Origin: an uncultured Eubacteriales bacterium
GTDB lineage: Bacteria; Bacillota; Clostridia; Lachnospirales; Lachnospiraceae
DNA length: 9,432 nucleotides
Direction of reading: 5' to 3'
NCBI GenBank assembly: GCA_949297565.1
Contig: CASFUI010000106.1
Coordinates: 1-9,432, forward strand
The notes below the pieces were generated by a model that did no database searches, had not been told where the DNA came from, and worked only from the letters and a program-made list of their open reading frames with translations. This document shows positions 1-6,459 of this stretch, in pieces (positions within the stretch are counted from its first letter, which is position 1; each line of letters begins with the position of its first letter). The position numbers and the translations under genes were made by a program.

Positions 1-1613
1 GCCAGAGAAATCGTTCTTCTCACTGCGCCGATATCTATCAGTTCCCCTGCTCCAAGCTTTCTTAGCAGATCATTTACATAACCCACATGCTCGGTTAAAT
101 AAAATCTTATGCCTCTATTTTTCAGCTTGTCAGCCATAATAGCAAGCCTGTCAGCAGCTGTAATATCTATGCTTCCTATGCCGCTTGCGTCTACAATTAC
201 AAGCTTAATATCAGGCGTCACCGCGTTTTCAATATCACGCACAAAAACATTTATATTTGCAAAGAACAGAGTGCCGCTAAACCTGTAGATAACTGCTCCC
301 TTAATCATGTGCGCGTTCCTGTTCCGCTCCATATCATAAAATCCGTTCTGCCCCGGTATAACACCGAGAAACCCTCTCGGCGGAACAGAAGCCTTAATAA
401 TAACAGAAACAAATGAGAGAAGCACTCCTATAACCACGCCGTAAATTGTTCCGAATACCAGAACTCCCAGAAATGCTCCCATAAATATGGCAAATTCAAC
501 TTTATCCGTTTTCCACAGCTTTTTAGCCATTCCGAATTCAAGTATTCCTATCAGAGCCGAGATAACTATGCCTGTCAGCACAGGAACCGGCAGATAAGCA
601 ATAAATCCGGTACCGAAAAGCACAATAATCGCCATTGTAAGTGCGGCAACCAAAGACATAACCTGTGACTTTACTCCGAACTGCTCTGCTATTCCCGTTC
701 TCGACACACTTCCGTTAAGCGGGCAGCAGCCGTTAAACGCAGCACAGAAGTTAGACATTGAATACGCAAGAATCTCCCGGTTATTTTTGATTTTATAATC
801 ATTTTTTATCGCATAATTACACGCCGTCAGTAGAGTTGACGATACAATCACAAGCGCGACAGTAAGACCGAGCGTTATGATTTCGGATGGATACTCTGCA
901 AGAACAGTAAAATCAATCATTTTAAATTTGGGAAGCCCGGGATCAACCTTCGGGAGAAGCTTTACTCCGTAGCTGTCCACATGAAACACGGCAGTCGAAA
1001 GCGCACCGAGCAGCATCATAATAACCGACATCGGAAATTTTCTCGATATTTTTTTGCTCACAAGAACAATGACAATTGTACCTATTCCCATTATAAAGGA
1101 AAGAAGATTAAAACTTCCGCGTTCGGAAATAATGTGACCCACGAGCTCAACCACCTCGCCCGTCCCCGCAGTTCCTCCGAAAAGCTTGGCAACCTGCATA
1201 AGTATAATCGTACTGCCGATACCGGAGATAAAACCTCCGAGTACCGGCTTTGATATATAATTTACAAGCTTTCCGGCACGCGCTATGAAAAACAGCATAA
1301 GCCAGCACGCCGTAACAAACGTAATCACCGGAACAACCCGCATTGCCTCATCGCTTCCCGATACAATTCCAAGAGACGCTATTGTTCCGCCTACCAGCGC
1401 CGCAGGCGCCGCGTCAACGCCGAAAACAAACTGCGGAGATGACGATATAAGTCCGAAAACTATTATCGGAAAAAGCGAGCCGTAAAGTCCGTAAACCACC
1501 GGAAGTCCCGCCACCTGTGAATACCCCATAGATATAGGTATTGATATTAAAGCCACAATAATTCCCGAGACAATATCCTTTGTAAGATATTCACGTCTGT
1601 AATTTTTAAACAT
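1..1613 (-). CDS. SulP-family anion (sulfate-type) transporter with C-terminal STAS domain, 3' end beyond window
   Basis: The reading frame runs from ATG at 1613 through 537 codons to the left edge with no stop, so only the extreme C-terminus is missing. It is an inner-membrane secondary transporter. Residues 13-44 give the SulP N-terminal signature (VSGIIVALISIPISMGYSQ, then AGLPVVYGLY). Residues 279-307 give the conserved REILAYSMSN ... CCPLNGSVSRTG core. Hydrophobic segments continue to about residue 430. Residues from about 435 form a STAS domain, with the IVDASGIGSIDIT loop at about 473-484, which in this family contacts the membrane domain and is regulatory. A GGAGG site at 1619-1623 sits 5 nt before the ATG and fixes the start. 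It lies 83 nt downstream of the DUF362 gene on the same strand and I see no good promoter in the gap, so co-transcription is possible. The family moves sulfate, bicarbonate and other anions; the substrate cannot be read from sequence. Confidence 0.93.
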   Translation of the reverse strand, partial: MFKNYRREYLTKDIVSGIIVALISIPISMGYSQVAGLPVVYGLYGSLFPIIVFGLISSSPQFVFGVDAAPAALVGGTIASLGIVSGSDEAMRVVPVITFVTACWLMLFFIARAGKLVNYISKPVLGGFISGIGSTIILMQVAKLFGGTAGTGEVVELVGHIISERGSFNLLSFIMGIGTIVIVLVSKKISRKFPMSVIMMLLGALSTAVFHVDSYGVKLLPKVDPGLPKFKMIDFTVLAEYPSEIITLGLTVALVIVSSTLLTACNYAIKNDYKIKNNREILAYSMSNFCAAFNGCCPLNGSVSRTGIAEQFGVKSQVMSLVAALTMAIIVLFGTGFIAYLPVPVLTGIVISALIGILEFGMAKKLWKTDKVEFAIFMGAFLGVLVFGTIYGVVIGVLLSFVSVIIKASVPPRGFLGVIPGQNGFYDMERNRNAHMIKGAVIYRFSGTLFFANINVFVRDIENAVTPDIKLVIVDASGIGSIDITAADRLAIMADKLKNRGIRFYLTEHVGYVNDLLRKLGAGELIDIGAVRRTISL

Positions 1614-1696
1614 GGAAACCTCCGTTTTTAATCATTAATTGCCGAAACCGCCGTGCGCATTGCAGGCATCTTTATATGTATTTTAAGCTGTAACTC

Positions 1697-2815
1697 TTAA
1701 ATCCGGACAAGCTCATATTCATTTGAGCCAAGACCTATCTCAACAGCGTGCTCTATACATGAACGCCACTCTGTGTCAGGGTGTGTCATATGGAAATGAT
1801 CCCCATCCTCATGATTGTCATGCGCCGCAATGTTCTGTCCCAGTATGCTGTCCTCAACCGGAGTCATCTGATTGCACAAATCGGCGCACGCCTGGTCTAA
1901 CGCGACAGGGTCAAACGAAGCGAGCATTCCAACATCAGGTATAATCGGAATATCATTTTCCGCATGACAGTCACAATTCGGAGATACGTCGCATATAAGC
2001 GAAATATGAAAACATGGTCTGTTCTGACAGACAGCAAGGCTGTACTCTGCCATTTTATAGTTGAGCATCGCGATAGAATCGCTGAAATCAGCAGCAATGG
2101 CGTCCTTCGAACAGACTGCAAGACATCTTCCGCATCCCACGCATTTTTCATGGTCAATGCTCGCTTTTCCATCTTTTATAATCGGAGCTCCATGCGCGCA
2201 TATACGGCCGCAGGCGCCGCACCCTACACACAGATCCTGATCCACGCTCGGCTTGCCGTCACAATGCTGCTCCATCTTTCCGGCTCTTGAGCCGCAGCCC
2301 ATTCCTATATTTTTAAGCGCTCCACCGAAGCCAGCCATCTCATGCCCCTTAAAATGCGTGAGAGAGATAAAAATATCCGCATCCATAATAGCCTGACCGA
2401 TTTTTGCCTCTTTTACATATTTGCCGTTTACAGGCACAACAGCCTCATCAGTTCCCTTAAGACCGTCGCCTATAATAACATGGCACCCCGTCTGATATGG
2501 AGAAAAGCCGTTGACATACGCCGTCTCCAAATGGTCAATCGCATTCTTTCTGCTCCCGACATACAGCGTGTTGCAGTCCGTAAGGAAAGGCTTACCTCCG
2601 AGCTCCTTTACATAGTCGGCGACAACGCGCGCATAGTTCGGGCGAAGAAATGCCAGATTGCCGTACTCGCCAAAATGAATTTTTATCGCCGCGTACTTAT
2701 CTTTAAAATCAATGTTCTCAAACCCCGCAGTCTTCATAAGCCTGTGAAGCTTCTGCAAAAGATTTTCACTTCCTGTTGTCTTAAATGTTGTAAAATACAC
2801 GTTAGATTTTTTCAT
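1697..2815 (-). CDS. DUF362 domain protein with two 4Fe-4S ferredoxin motifs
   Basis: This is a 372-residue protein of the DUF362 family, the family's usual length. Residues 1-190 are the DUF362 part, with family-typical stretches such as IHFGEYGN (46-53), FLTDCNTLYVGSR (77-89) and HFKGHEMAGFGGALKNIGMGC (154-174). A ferredoxin-like insert follows with two complete CXXCXXCXXXC motifs: C196, C199, C202, C206 and C225, C228, C231, C235. The C-terminal part returns to DUF362 (IIPDVGMLASFDPVALDQA at 291-309). Function is not established for the family; an electron-transfer or redox role is inferred from the two predicted 4Fe-4S clusters. No signal peptide or membrane segment is visible, so it should be cytoplasmic. 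I start it at 2815 rather than at the ATG at 2827, because that upstream ATG overlaps the GGAGG ribosome-binding site. A histidine-rich stretch occurs at residues 332-345. The SulP gene follows 83 nt downstream. Confidence 0.93.
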   Translation of the reverse strand: MKKSNVYFTTFKTTGSENLLQKLHRLMKTAGFENIDFKDKYAAIKIHFGEYGNLAFLRPNYARVVADYVKELGGKPFLTDCNTLYVGSRKNAIDHLETAYVNGFSPYQTGCHVIIGDGLKGTDEAVVPVNGKYVKEAKIGQAIMDADIFISLTHFKGHEMAGFGGALKNIGMGCGSRAGKMEQHCDGKPSVDQDLCVGCGACGRICAHGAPIIKDGKASIDHEKCVGCGRCLAVCSKDAIAADFSDSIAMLNYKMAEYSLAVCQNRPCFHISLICDVSPNCDCHAENDIPIIPDVGMLASFDPVALDQACADLCNQMTPVEDSILGQNIAAHDNHEDGDHFHMTHPDTEWRSCIEHAVEIGLGSNEYELVRI

Positions 2816-2976
2816 ATTATCCTCCATTCCGGAGCGTTTTACTCAAAGAAACGCGAAGAAAATTTCGCAAACGCAGTTTTTTTGCGTGTTAATGCCTGTT
2901 TGTTACGCTCCTGCACAAACAGGCAGTCTAAGTCCTGCCAATAGCTTTACTCGCTCATAAGCAGTTACGCTTTAAT
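2816..2976 (-). promoter_or_regulatory. Long folded 5' leader of the DUF362 gene (candidate structured RNA)
   Basis: From the predicted start near 2976 the transcript would carry about 160 nt before the ATG. On the minus strand it can form an 11-bp perfect stem (2915-2925 with 2893-2903, 11-nt loop), a 5-bp stem (2883-2887 with 2871-2875) and a 5-bp stem (2864-2868 with 2853-2857). A 5-bp pairing, GAGCG at 2952-2956 with CGCTC at 2832-2836, could enclose all three as a junction. An alternative GGCAG/CTGCC stem (2935-2939 with 2922-2926) uses bases of the 11-bp stem, so the two exclude each other. I do not recognise a known riboswitch class. The 11-bp hairpin may instead belong to the dispersed hairpin family described at 6460 and 8022. 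Confidence 0.4.
2821..2825 (-). promoter_or_regulatory. Ribosome-binding site that decides the DUF362 start
   Basis: GGAGG lies 5 nt before the ATG at 2815. The in-frame ATG at 2827 overlaps this site and has no comparable purine-rich stretch of its own, so the shorter reading (372 instead of 376 residues) is preferred. Confidence 0.8.
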
Positions 2977-2982
2977 TTTTAT

Positions 2983-3012
2983 ATTATATCAATTTGTTGT
3001 TCCTGTCTGCAA
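2983..3012 (-). promoter_or_regulatory. Predicted sigma-A promoter of the DUF362 gene
   Basis: On the minus strand the -10 is TATAAT (2983-2988), preceded by TGA, giving an extended -10. An 18-nt spacer leads to a weak -35, TTGCAG (3007-3012). The start point would be near 2976. The element is the best promoter match in the gap on this strand. Confidence 0.55.
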
Positions 3013-3060
3013 TATTTTTATAAAAAAACGGCGTTGTTTCAGCAGCAATTAAGCCATAAG

Positions 3061-3086
3061 CATGACAGGCAAATCATGCCTGCATG
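3061..3086. repeat. Imperfect hairpin in the DUF362/GNAT divergent intergenic region
   Basis: CATG-A-CAGGC (3061-3070) pairs with GCCTG-CATG (3078-3086) across a 7-nt loop, with one bulged A: 9 bp in total. The sequence just before it (3052-3061, AGCCATAAGC) also occurs at 6452-6461, next to the dispersed hairpin repeat. It lies upstream of both divergent promoters, so it is not in either predicted transcript. The intergenic gap as a whole (2816-3198) holds the two promoters, the DUF362 leader and this hairpin; I see no gene in it. Confidence 0.45.
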
Positions 3087-3120
3087 AATTTGTTTTCCGA
3101 AATCATATTAAAATAAAATG

Positions 3121-3149
3121 TGGAATTGTTAATATCCGCATGATATACT
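3121..3149 (+). promoter_or_regulatory. Candidate extended -10 promoter for the GNAT gene
   Basis: TGATATACT at 3141-3149 matches an extended -10. A poor -35, TGGAAT (3121-3126), sits 17 nt upstream. The transcript would start near 3156, giving a leader of about 40 nt. The weak -35 keeps confidence modest. Confidence 0.4.
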
Positions 3150-3198
3150 TACCTTGAATATAAATCGATAATCTGAATTTAAACGAGGTGACAACTAT

Positions 3199-3597
3199 TT
3201 GAACATTACTTATTCAGACAAAAAAGATTTTTCTGCCGAAGCTTTGCAAAAACTGTTTCAATCCGTTGACTGGATATCTGCGAATTATCCGGACAGATTA
3301 AAAAAAGCCCTTGAAAATTGCGAAACTGTTTTTACGGCATGGGACGGCACACAGTTGGTGGGTCTTATAAACGCTATAGATGACGGAGAATTAACCGCAT
3401 ATGTTCACTATTTATGCGTAAACCCGGCGTATCAGGGACATGGTATAGGCAGAGAGTTATTAAACAGAATAAAGACAAAGTATAATGGCTATCTGTACAT
3501 TATATTAATAGCAGAAAATGAGAGCCTTGTAAAATACTATAGACAAAACGGCTTCAAGTATATTGAGGGACGGTATGTATTTTTTGCCGGAGACTGA
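3199..3597 (+). CDS. GNAT-family N-acetyltransferase, TTG start
   Basis: This is a 132-residue single-domain acetyltransferase of the GNAT fold, which transfers the acetyl group from acetyl-CoA to an amine. The acetyl-CoA-binding motif A is clear: LCVNPAYQGHGIGRELLNRI at about 72-91, with Q79-G-H-G-I-G84 as the Q/RxxGxG/A loop. The C-terminal YYRQNGFKYIEGRY (113-126) is the usual motif B strand and helix. The start must be TTG at 3199: GAGGTG (3185-3190) lies 8 nt upstream, and the protein has no internal methionine at all. The acceptor substrate is unknown. A 7-bp hairpin (TTGCCGG 3584-3590 with CCGGCAA 3599-3605) spans the stop codon, but without a U-tract. The methyltransferase gene follows 80 nt later on the same strand and may be co-transcribed. 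Confidence 0.88.
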   Translation: MNITYSDKKDFSAEALQKLFQSVDWISANYPDRLKKALENCETVFTAWDGTQLVGLINAIDDGELTAYVHYLCVNPAYQGHGIGRELLNRIKTKYNGYLYIILIAENESLVKYYRQNGFKYIEGRYVFFAGD

Positions 3598-3677
3598 GCC
3601 GGCAATATCAGACTGCCGAAACTCCGTCACAAAATATGCAAATCACACACAAATTTTTATGAAAGGTTTACGACACA

Positions 3678-4574
3678 ATGTTTATTGCAGACAACTGGAA
3701 AGATTATGAAGTTATAGATACATCATGCAAGGAAAAACTTGAACGCTGGGGAGATTATATTCTCGTGAGGCCTGACCCTCAGGTAATATGGAATACTCCA
3801 AAGACAGCCAAAGGCTGGAAGCACATGAATGCTCACTATCACAGAAGCACAAAAGGGGGAGGCGACTGGGAGTTTTTCGATTTGCCAGAGCAGTGGCAGA
3901 TTTCGTATAAAAGCCCGTCCTTTGACACAACGCTCAAATTCAACCTTAAACCGTTCAGCTTCAAGCACACCGGACTTTTTCCGGAACAGGCAGCAAACTG
4001 GGACTGGTTTGGGAAAATAATTTCCGACGCAAAAAAAGCCTCTCCGGAACGCACCATAAAGGTGCTCAACCTGTTTGCATACACAGGCGGCGCGACTCTT
4101 GCATGTGCTGCTGCCGGAGCCGCCGTCACACACGTTGACGCCGCAAAGGGTATGGTCGCATGGGCAAAAGAAAACGCCGCCTCAAGCGGTCTTTCCGATA
4201 AACCTATACGCTGGATTGTCGATGACTGCGTAAAGTTTGTTGAGCGTGAGATAAGAAGAGGAAACCGCTATGACGCCGTTATAATGGACCCTCCTTCTTA
4301 CGGCAGAGGTCCAAAGGGTGAAATCTGGAAAATCGAGGACGCTATACATCCTCTTGTAGCAAAGTGCGCCCGGCTTCTTAATGAAAGACCTCTGTTTTTC
4401 CTCATAAATTCCTATACCACAGGACTTCAGCCCGCTGTCCTAAGCTATCTGCTTGGCACGGAACTGAAAGCCTTCAGCGGAAATATTGACTCGCAGGAAG
4501 TCGGGCTTCCCGTGAGCTCAAACGGACTTATACTCCCTTGCGGAGCATCCGGACGTTTTTCAGGAATAAATTAA
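3678..4574 (+). CDS. Class I SAM-dependent methyltransferase, RlmI/YccW-like (COG1092 type)
   Basis: This 298-residue protein has the Rossmann-type SAM-binding core of rRNA-methyltransferase-like enzymes. Motif I is VLNLFAYTGGAT (129-140), the acidic residue ending strand 2 is D154 (VTHVDAAKGM), and motif IV is DAVIMDPPSYGRG (199-211), the DPPSY form typical of RlmI/YccW-like enzymes. The N-terminal 100 residues carry the KHTGLFPEQ segment (96-103) that precedes the SAM domain in this group. No PUA domain is present at the N-terminus, unlike E. coli RlmI, so the exact RNA target cannot be assigned. GAAAGG at 3661-3666 lies 11 nt before the ATG, a slightly long spacing. The gene converges on the rubrerythrin operon, and a long hairpin (4614-4659) lies between them. 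Confidence 0.87.
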   Translation: MFIADNWKDYEVIDTSCKEKLERWGDYILVRPDPQVIWNTPKTAKGWKHMNAHYHRSTKGGGDWEFFDLPEQWQISYKSPSFDTTLKFNLKPFSFKHTGLFPEQAANWDWFGKIISDAKKASPERTIKVLNLFAYTGGATLACAAAGAAVTHVDAAKGMVAWAKENAASSGLSDKPIRWIVDDCVKFVEREIRRGNRYDAVIMDPPSYGRGPKGEIWKIEDAIHPLVAKCARLLNERPLFFLINSYTTGLQPAVLSYLLGTELKAFSGNIDSQEVGLPVSSNGLILPCGASGRFSGIN

Positions 4575-4588
4575 TACAATGACCTTTC

Positions 4589-4612
4589 CGCGCCTTTGCG
4601 ATCCTGCGCAGC
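4589..4612. repeat. Possible diverged copy of the dispersed hairpin repeat
   Basis: GCGC at 4590-4593 can pair with GCGC at 4606-4609 around a loop containing CTTTGCGA, the same octamer found in the loops of the copies at 6460-6496 and 8022-8057. The rest of the loop differs. The resemblance is suggestive only. Confidence 0.25.
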
Positions 4613-4613
4613 A

Positions 4614-4659
4614 TTTTTATTCTATAGGAAGTTCAGAGAACTTTCCTATAGAATAAAAA
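4614..4659. repeat. 46-nt near-perfect hairpin between convergent genes
   Basis: A 17-bp arm (4614-4630) pairs perfectly with 4643-4659. GTTC/GAAC (4631-4634 with 4638-4641) extends it across one unpaired T at 4642 to a 3-nt AGA loop. It lies between the methyltransferase stop and the rubrerythrin stop, where a bidirectional terminator is expected. However, the T-run is at the 5' foot and the A-run at the 3' foot in either direction, so neither transcript has a U-tract after the stem. It may work as an mRNA 3'-end structure, or be a small palindromic repeat. Confidence 0.7.
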
Positions 4660-4699
4660 GCCCTGCCTATATAAATCCTTTTATAACTCAGACACTATA

Positions 4700-5236
4700 T
4701 TAATAGTTCTCTGCATGTACTTCAAAATAGCTCTGTGGATGATTGCATGTCGGACAAACCTCAGGTGCGTTTGTTCCCACAACAATATGGCCGCAGTTTC
4801 GGCACTCCCAAACCTTAACTTCGCTCTTGGCAAAAACCTCTGCCATTTCTACATTTTTGAGAAGTGCGCGGTAGCGTTCCTCATGATGCTTCTCAATAGC
4901 CGCAACCAGACGGAACTTTTCCGCAAGCTCGTGGAAGCCTTCCTCATCCGCTGTCTTTGCAAAACTGTCATACATATCGGTCCACTCATAATTTTCGCCC
5001 TCTGCCGCAGCTGCAAGATTTTCTGATGTATTGCCTATACCGGCAAGCTCCTTAAACCACATTTTGGCATGTTCTTTCTCGTTGTCTGCCGTTTTAAGAA
5101 ATAACGCTGCAATCTGCTCATAGCCTTCCTTCTTTGCAACCGAAGCAAAGTATGTATATTTATTTCTCGCCTGTGACTCGCCTGCAAAAGCCGCCTGTAA
5201 ATTCTTTTCTGTCTGTGTTCCTTCGTATTTACTCAT
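4700..5236 (-). CDS. rbr: Rubrerythrin (diiron peroxidase with C-terminal rubredoxin domain)
   Basis: This is a 178-residue classical rubrerythrin, a cytoplasmic NAD(P)H-linked peroxidase of anaerobes that reduces H2O2 to water. The N-terminal four-helix diiron domain has the expected ligands by alignment with the family: E20 (FAGES), E53 and H56 (EKEH), E81 and E84 (GENYEW), E115 and H118 (IEKHHEERY). The C-terminal rubredoxin domain has C145, C148, C161 and C164 (CRNC, CPTC). It is the last gene of the operon. Its ATG at 5236 overlaps the end of perR by 8 nt, and its ribosome-binding site AAGGAG is formed by the Lys-Glu codons near the end of perR, which implies translational coupling. It is highly similar to residues 63-238 of the fusion protein at the head of the operon. 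The same PerR-controlled promoter should drive it. Confidence 0.96.
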   Translation of the reverse strand: MSKYEGTQTEKNLQAAFAGESQARNKYTYFASVAKKEGYEQIAALFLKTADNEKEHAKMWFKELAGIGNTSENLAAAAEGENYEWTDMYDSFAKTADEEGFHELAEKFRLVAAIEKHHEERYRALLKNVEMAEVFAKSEVKVWECRNCGHIVVGTNAPEVCPTCNHPQSYFEVHAENY

Positions 5237-5609
5237 GTTTATTCTCCTTTAATTTATTTTTGCATTCTGAACATATATAGTTTATTTTTAAATCGTATGA
5301 TAAAATTTTTCCGCCTGTCTGCCGCTCTATCATCTGAGTCATATCCTGAATTGTAATGTCGGACAAAGCGCCGCATTCCATACAAATCATATGATCATGT
5401 CTCTCTGTTCTGTCATAACGGTCAGGCGAGCCCTCAATGCTTACCCTGCGAAGCTTTCCCTCAGAGACAAGCATATTCAGATTATTATAAATTGTAGCTA
5501 AAACCACCTTAGGATAAGTCTTTTTCATCTCCAAAAAAACCTGTTCGGCAGTCAGGTGCGCGCGTGAGTTAAGGACAATCTCCACAATTTTATCCGCATA
5601 CTTTGACAA
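5229..5609 (-). CDS. perR: Fur-family peroxide-sensing regulator, PerR type, TTG start
   Basis: This 126-residue regulator has the Fur-family winged-helix domain (about 1-65, with LATIYNNLNMLVSEGKLRR as recognition region) and a C-terminal metal-binding dimerisation domain. It fits PerR rather than Fur or Zur: by alignment with B. subtilis PerR the five regulatory metal ligands H37, D85, H91, H93 and D104 correspond to H18, D66, H71, H73 and D84. Two CXXC pairs (C76/C79 and C113/C116) form the structural zinc site. The frame is closed by a stop at 5631-5633, and the only usable start is TTG at 5609 with a mediocre GCGGGG upstream. This leaves the N-terminus about 19 residues shorter than the B. 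subtilis protein, without the LTPQR-like helix. It lies 14 nt after the fusion rubrerythrin and overlaps the next rubrerythrin by 8 nt, so all three are one operon. Confidence 0.92.
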   Translation of the reverse strand: MSKYADKIVEIVLNSRAHLTAEQVFLEMKKTYPKVVLATIYNNLNMLVSEGKLRRVSIEGSPDRYDRTERHDHMICMECGALSDITIQDMTQMIERQTGGKILSYDLKINYICSECKNKLKENKHE

Positions 5610-5623
5610 TATTATTCCCCGCT

Positions 5624-6340
5624 TTAATAATTAGCTGCGTGCACTTCAAAATAACTCTGTGGATGACTGCATGTCGGACAAACCTCAGGAGCCTTTGTTC
5701 CCACAACAATATGGCCGCAGTTCCGGCACTCCCAGACCTTAATCTCACTCTTTTCAAATACTGATGCCGTCTCAACATTTTTGAGAAGCGCTCTGTACCG
5801 TTCCTCATGATGACGCTCAATCTCGGCTACCAGACGAAATTTAGCCGCAAGTTCAGGAAAACCTTCCTCATCAGCTGTCTTTGCAAAGCCGTCATACATA
5901 TCAGTCCACTCATAATTCTCCCCCTCTGCTGCCGCAGCCAGATTATGAGCGGTGTCACCGATACCGTTAAGCTCCTTAAACCAGAGCTTTGCATGTTCCT
6001 TCTCATTATTTGCCGTTGTCAGAAAGAGAGCTGCAATCTGCTCAAAACCTTCCTTTTTTGCAACCGAAGCAAAGTATGTGTATTTATTTCTCGCTTCCGA
6101 TTCGCCGGCAAAAGCAGCCATAAGATTTTTCTCACTCTGTGTGCCGGCGTATTTGTTTGCTGTATTGCCGTTTGTCTTTTCAGACTTCGCCTCAACAGAC
6201 GAAGCCGCGCCTGATGAAGCATCGTCATCAATTCTGACAAACACAGATGCAGGCTGCTTACAGACAGGGCAAACAAAATTTTCCGGAAGACTTTCGCCTT
6301 CATAGATGTATCCGCATACACCGCATTTCCATTTAACCAT
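5624..6340 (-). CDS. rbr: Rubredoxin-rubrerythrin-rubredoxin fusion protein
   Basis: This 238-residue protein has three redox parts. Residues 1-37 are a short rubredoxin-like domain (WKCGVCGYIYEGE, then CPVC), with C6, C9, C24 and C27 as the iron ligands. Residues 38-62 are a linker rich in Ala, Ser, Asp, Asn and Lys. Residues 63-195 are the rubrerythrin diiron domain with ligands E80, E113, H116, E141, E144, E175 and H178. Residues 200-238 are the usual C-terminal rubredoxin domain (C205, C208, C221, C224). It should reduce peroxide, and the extra rubredoxin could act as a built-in electron donor; that is inference. It is the first gene of the operon: AAAGGAG lies 7 nt before the ATG, behind a PerR-box promoter. 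Most rubrerythrins have one rubredoxin domain, at the C-terminus, or at the N-terminus in reverse rubrerythrins; this one has both. Confidence 0.95.
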   Translation of the reverse strand: MVKWKCGVCGYIYEGESLPENFVCPVCKQPASVFVRIDDDASSGAASSVEAKSEKTNGNTANKYAGTQSEKNLMAAFAGESEARNKYTYFASVAKKEGFEQIAALFLTTANNEKEHAKLWFKELNGIGDTAHNLAAAAEGENYEWTDMYDGFAKTADEEGFPELAAKFRLVAEIERHHEERYRALLKNVETASVFEKSEIKVWECRNCGHIVVGTKAPEVCPTCSHPQSYFEVHAANY

Positions 6341-6361
6341 GCTGTTCTCCTTTCAAAATTA

Positions 6362-6382
6362 AATTTAGAATAATTCTAAATT
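6362..6382. promoter_or_regulatory. PerR box (operator), perfect 21-bp palindrome
   Basis: The sequence is a perfect 10+1+10 palindrome centred on 6372. Its core TTAGAATAATTCTAA (6365-6379) matches the PerR consensus TTATAATNATTATAA at all but the two symmetric G/C positions. It abuts the -10 element of the operon promoter and must cover the transcription start, the expected position for a repressor. The regulator that would bind it is encoded in the same operon. Confidence 0.88.
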
Positions 6383-6412
6383 AATATAAACATATCTTTT
6401 CACTTTTGTCAA
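6383..6412 (-). promoter_or_regulatory. Sigma-A promoter of the rubrerythrin-perR-rubrerythrin operon
   Basis: On the minus strand, TTGACA (6407-6412, full consensus) is separated by 18 nt from TATATT (6383-6388, five of six). The transcript should start within the PerR box. No second promoter is evident inside the operon, where the gaps are 14 nt and an overlap. Confidence 0.85.
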
Positions 6413-6459
6413 CAGCAAAAACATAAAAACCTATTTTTTCCATAACAGTTCAGCCATAA

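Noticed and set aside
2816..2827. Upstream ATG at 2827 as the DUF362 start
   Set aside because: It overlaps the GGAGG site, which is ideally spaced for the ATG at 2815.
2342..2944. 200-codon open frame on the plus strand
   Set aside because: It lies antisense to the DUF362 gene and its leader. The translation has no recognisable domain and the opposite strand codes for a clear family member.
4614..4659. Hairpin as a standard bidirectional intrinsic terminator
   Set aside because: Neither strand has a U-tract after the stem; recorded as a hairpin repeat instead.
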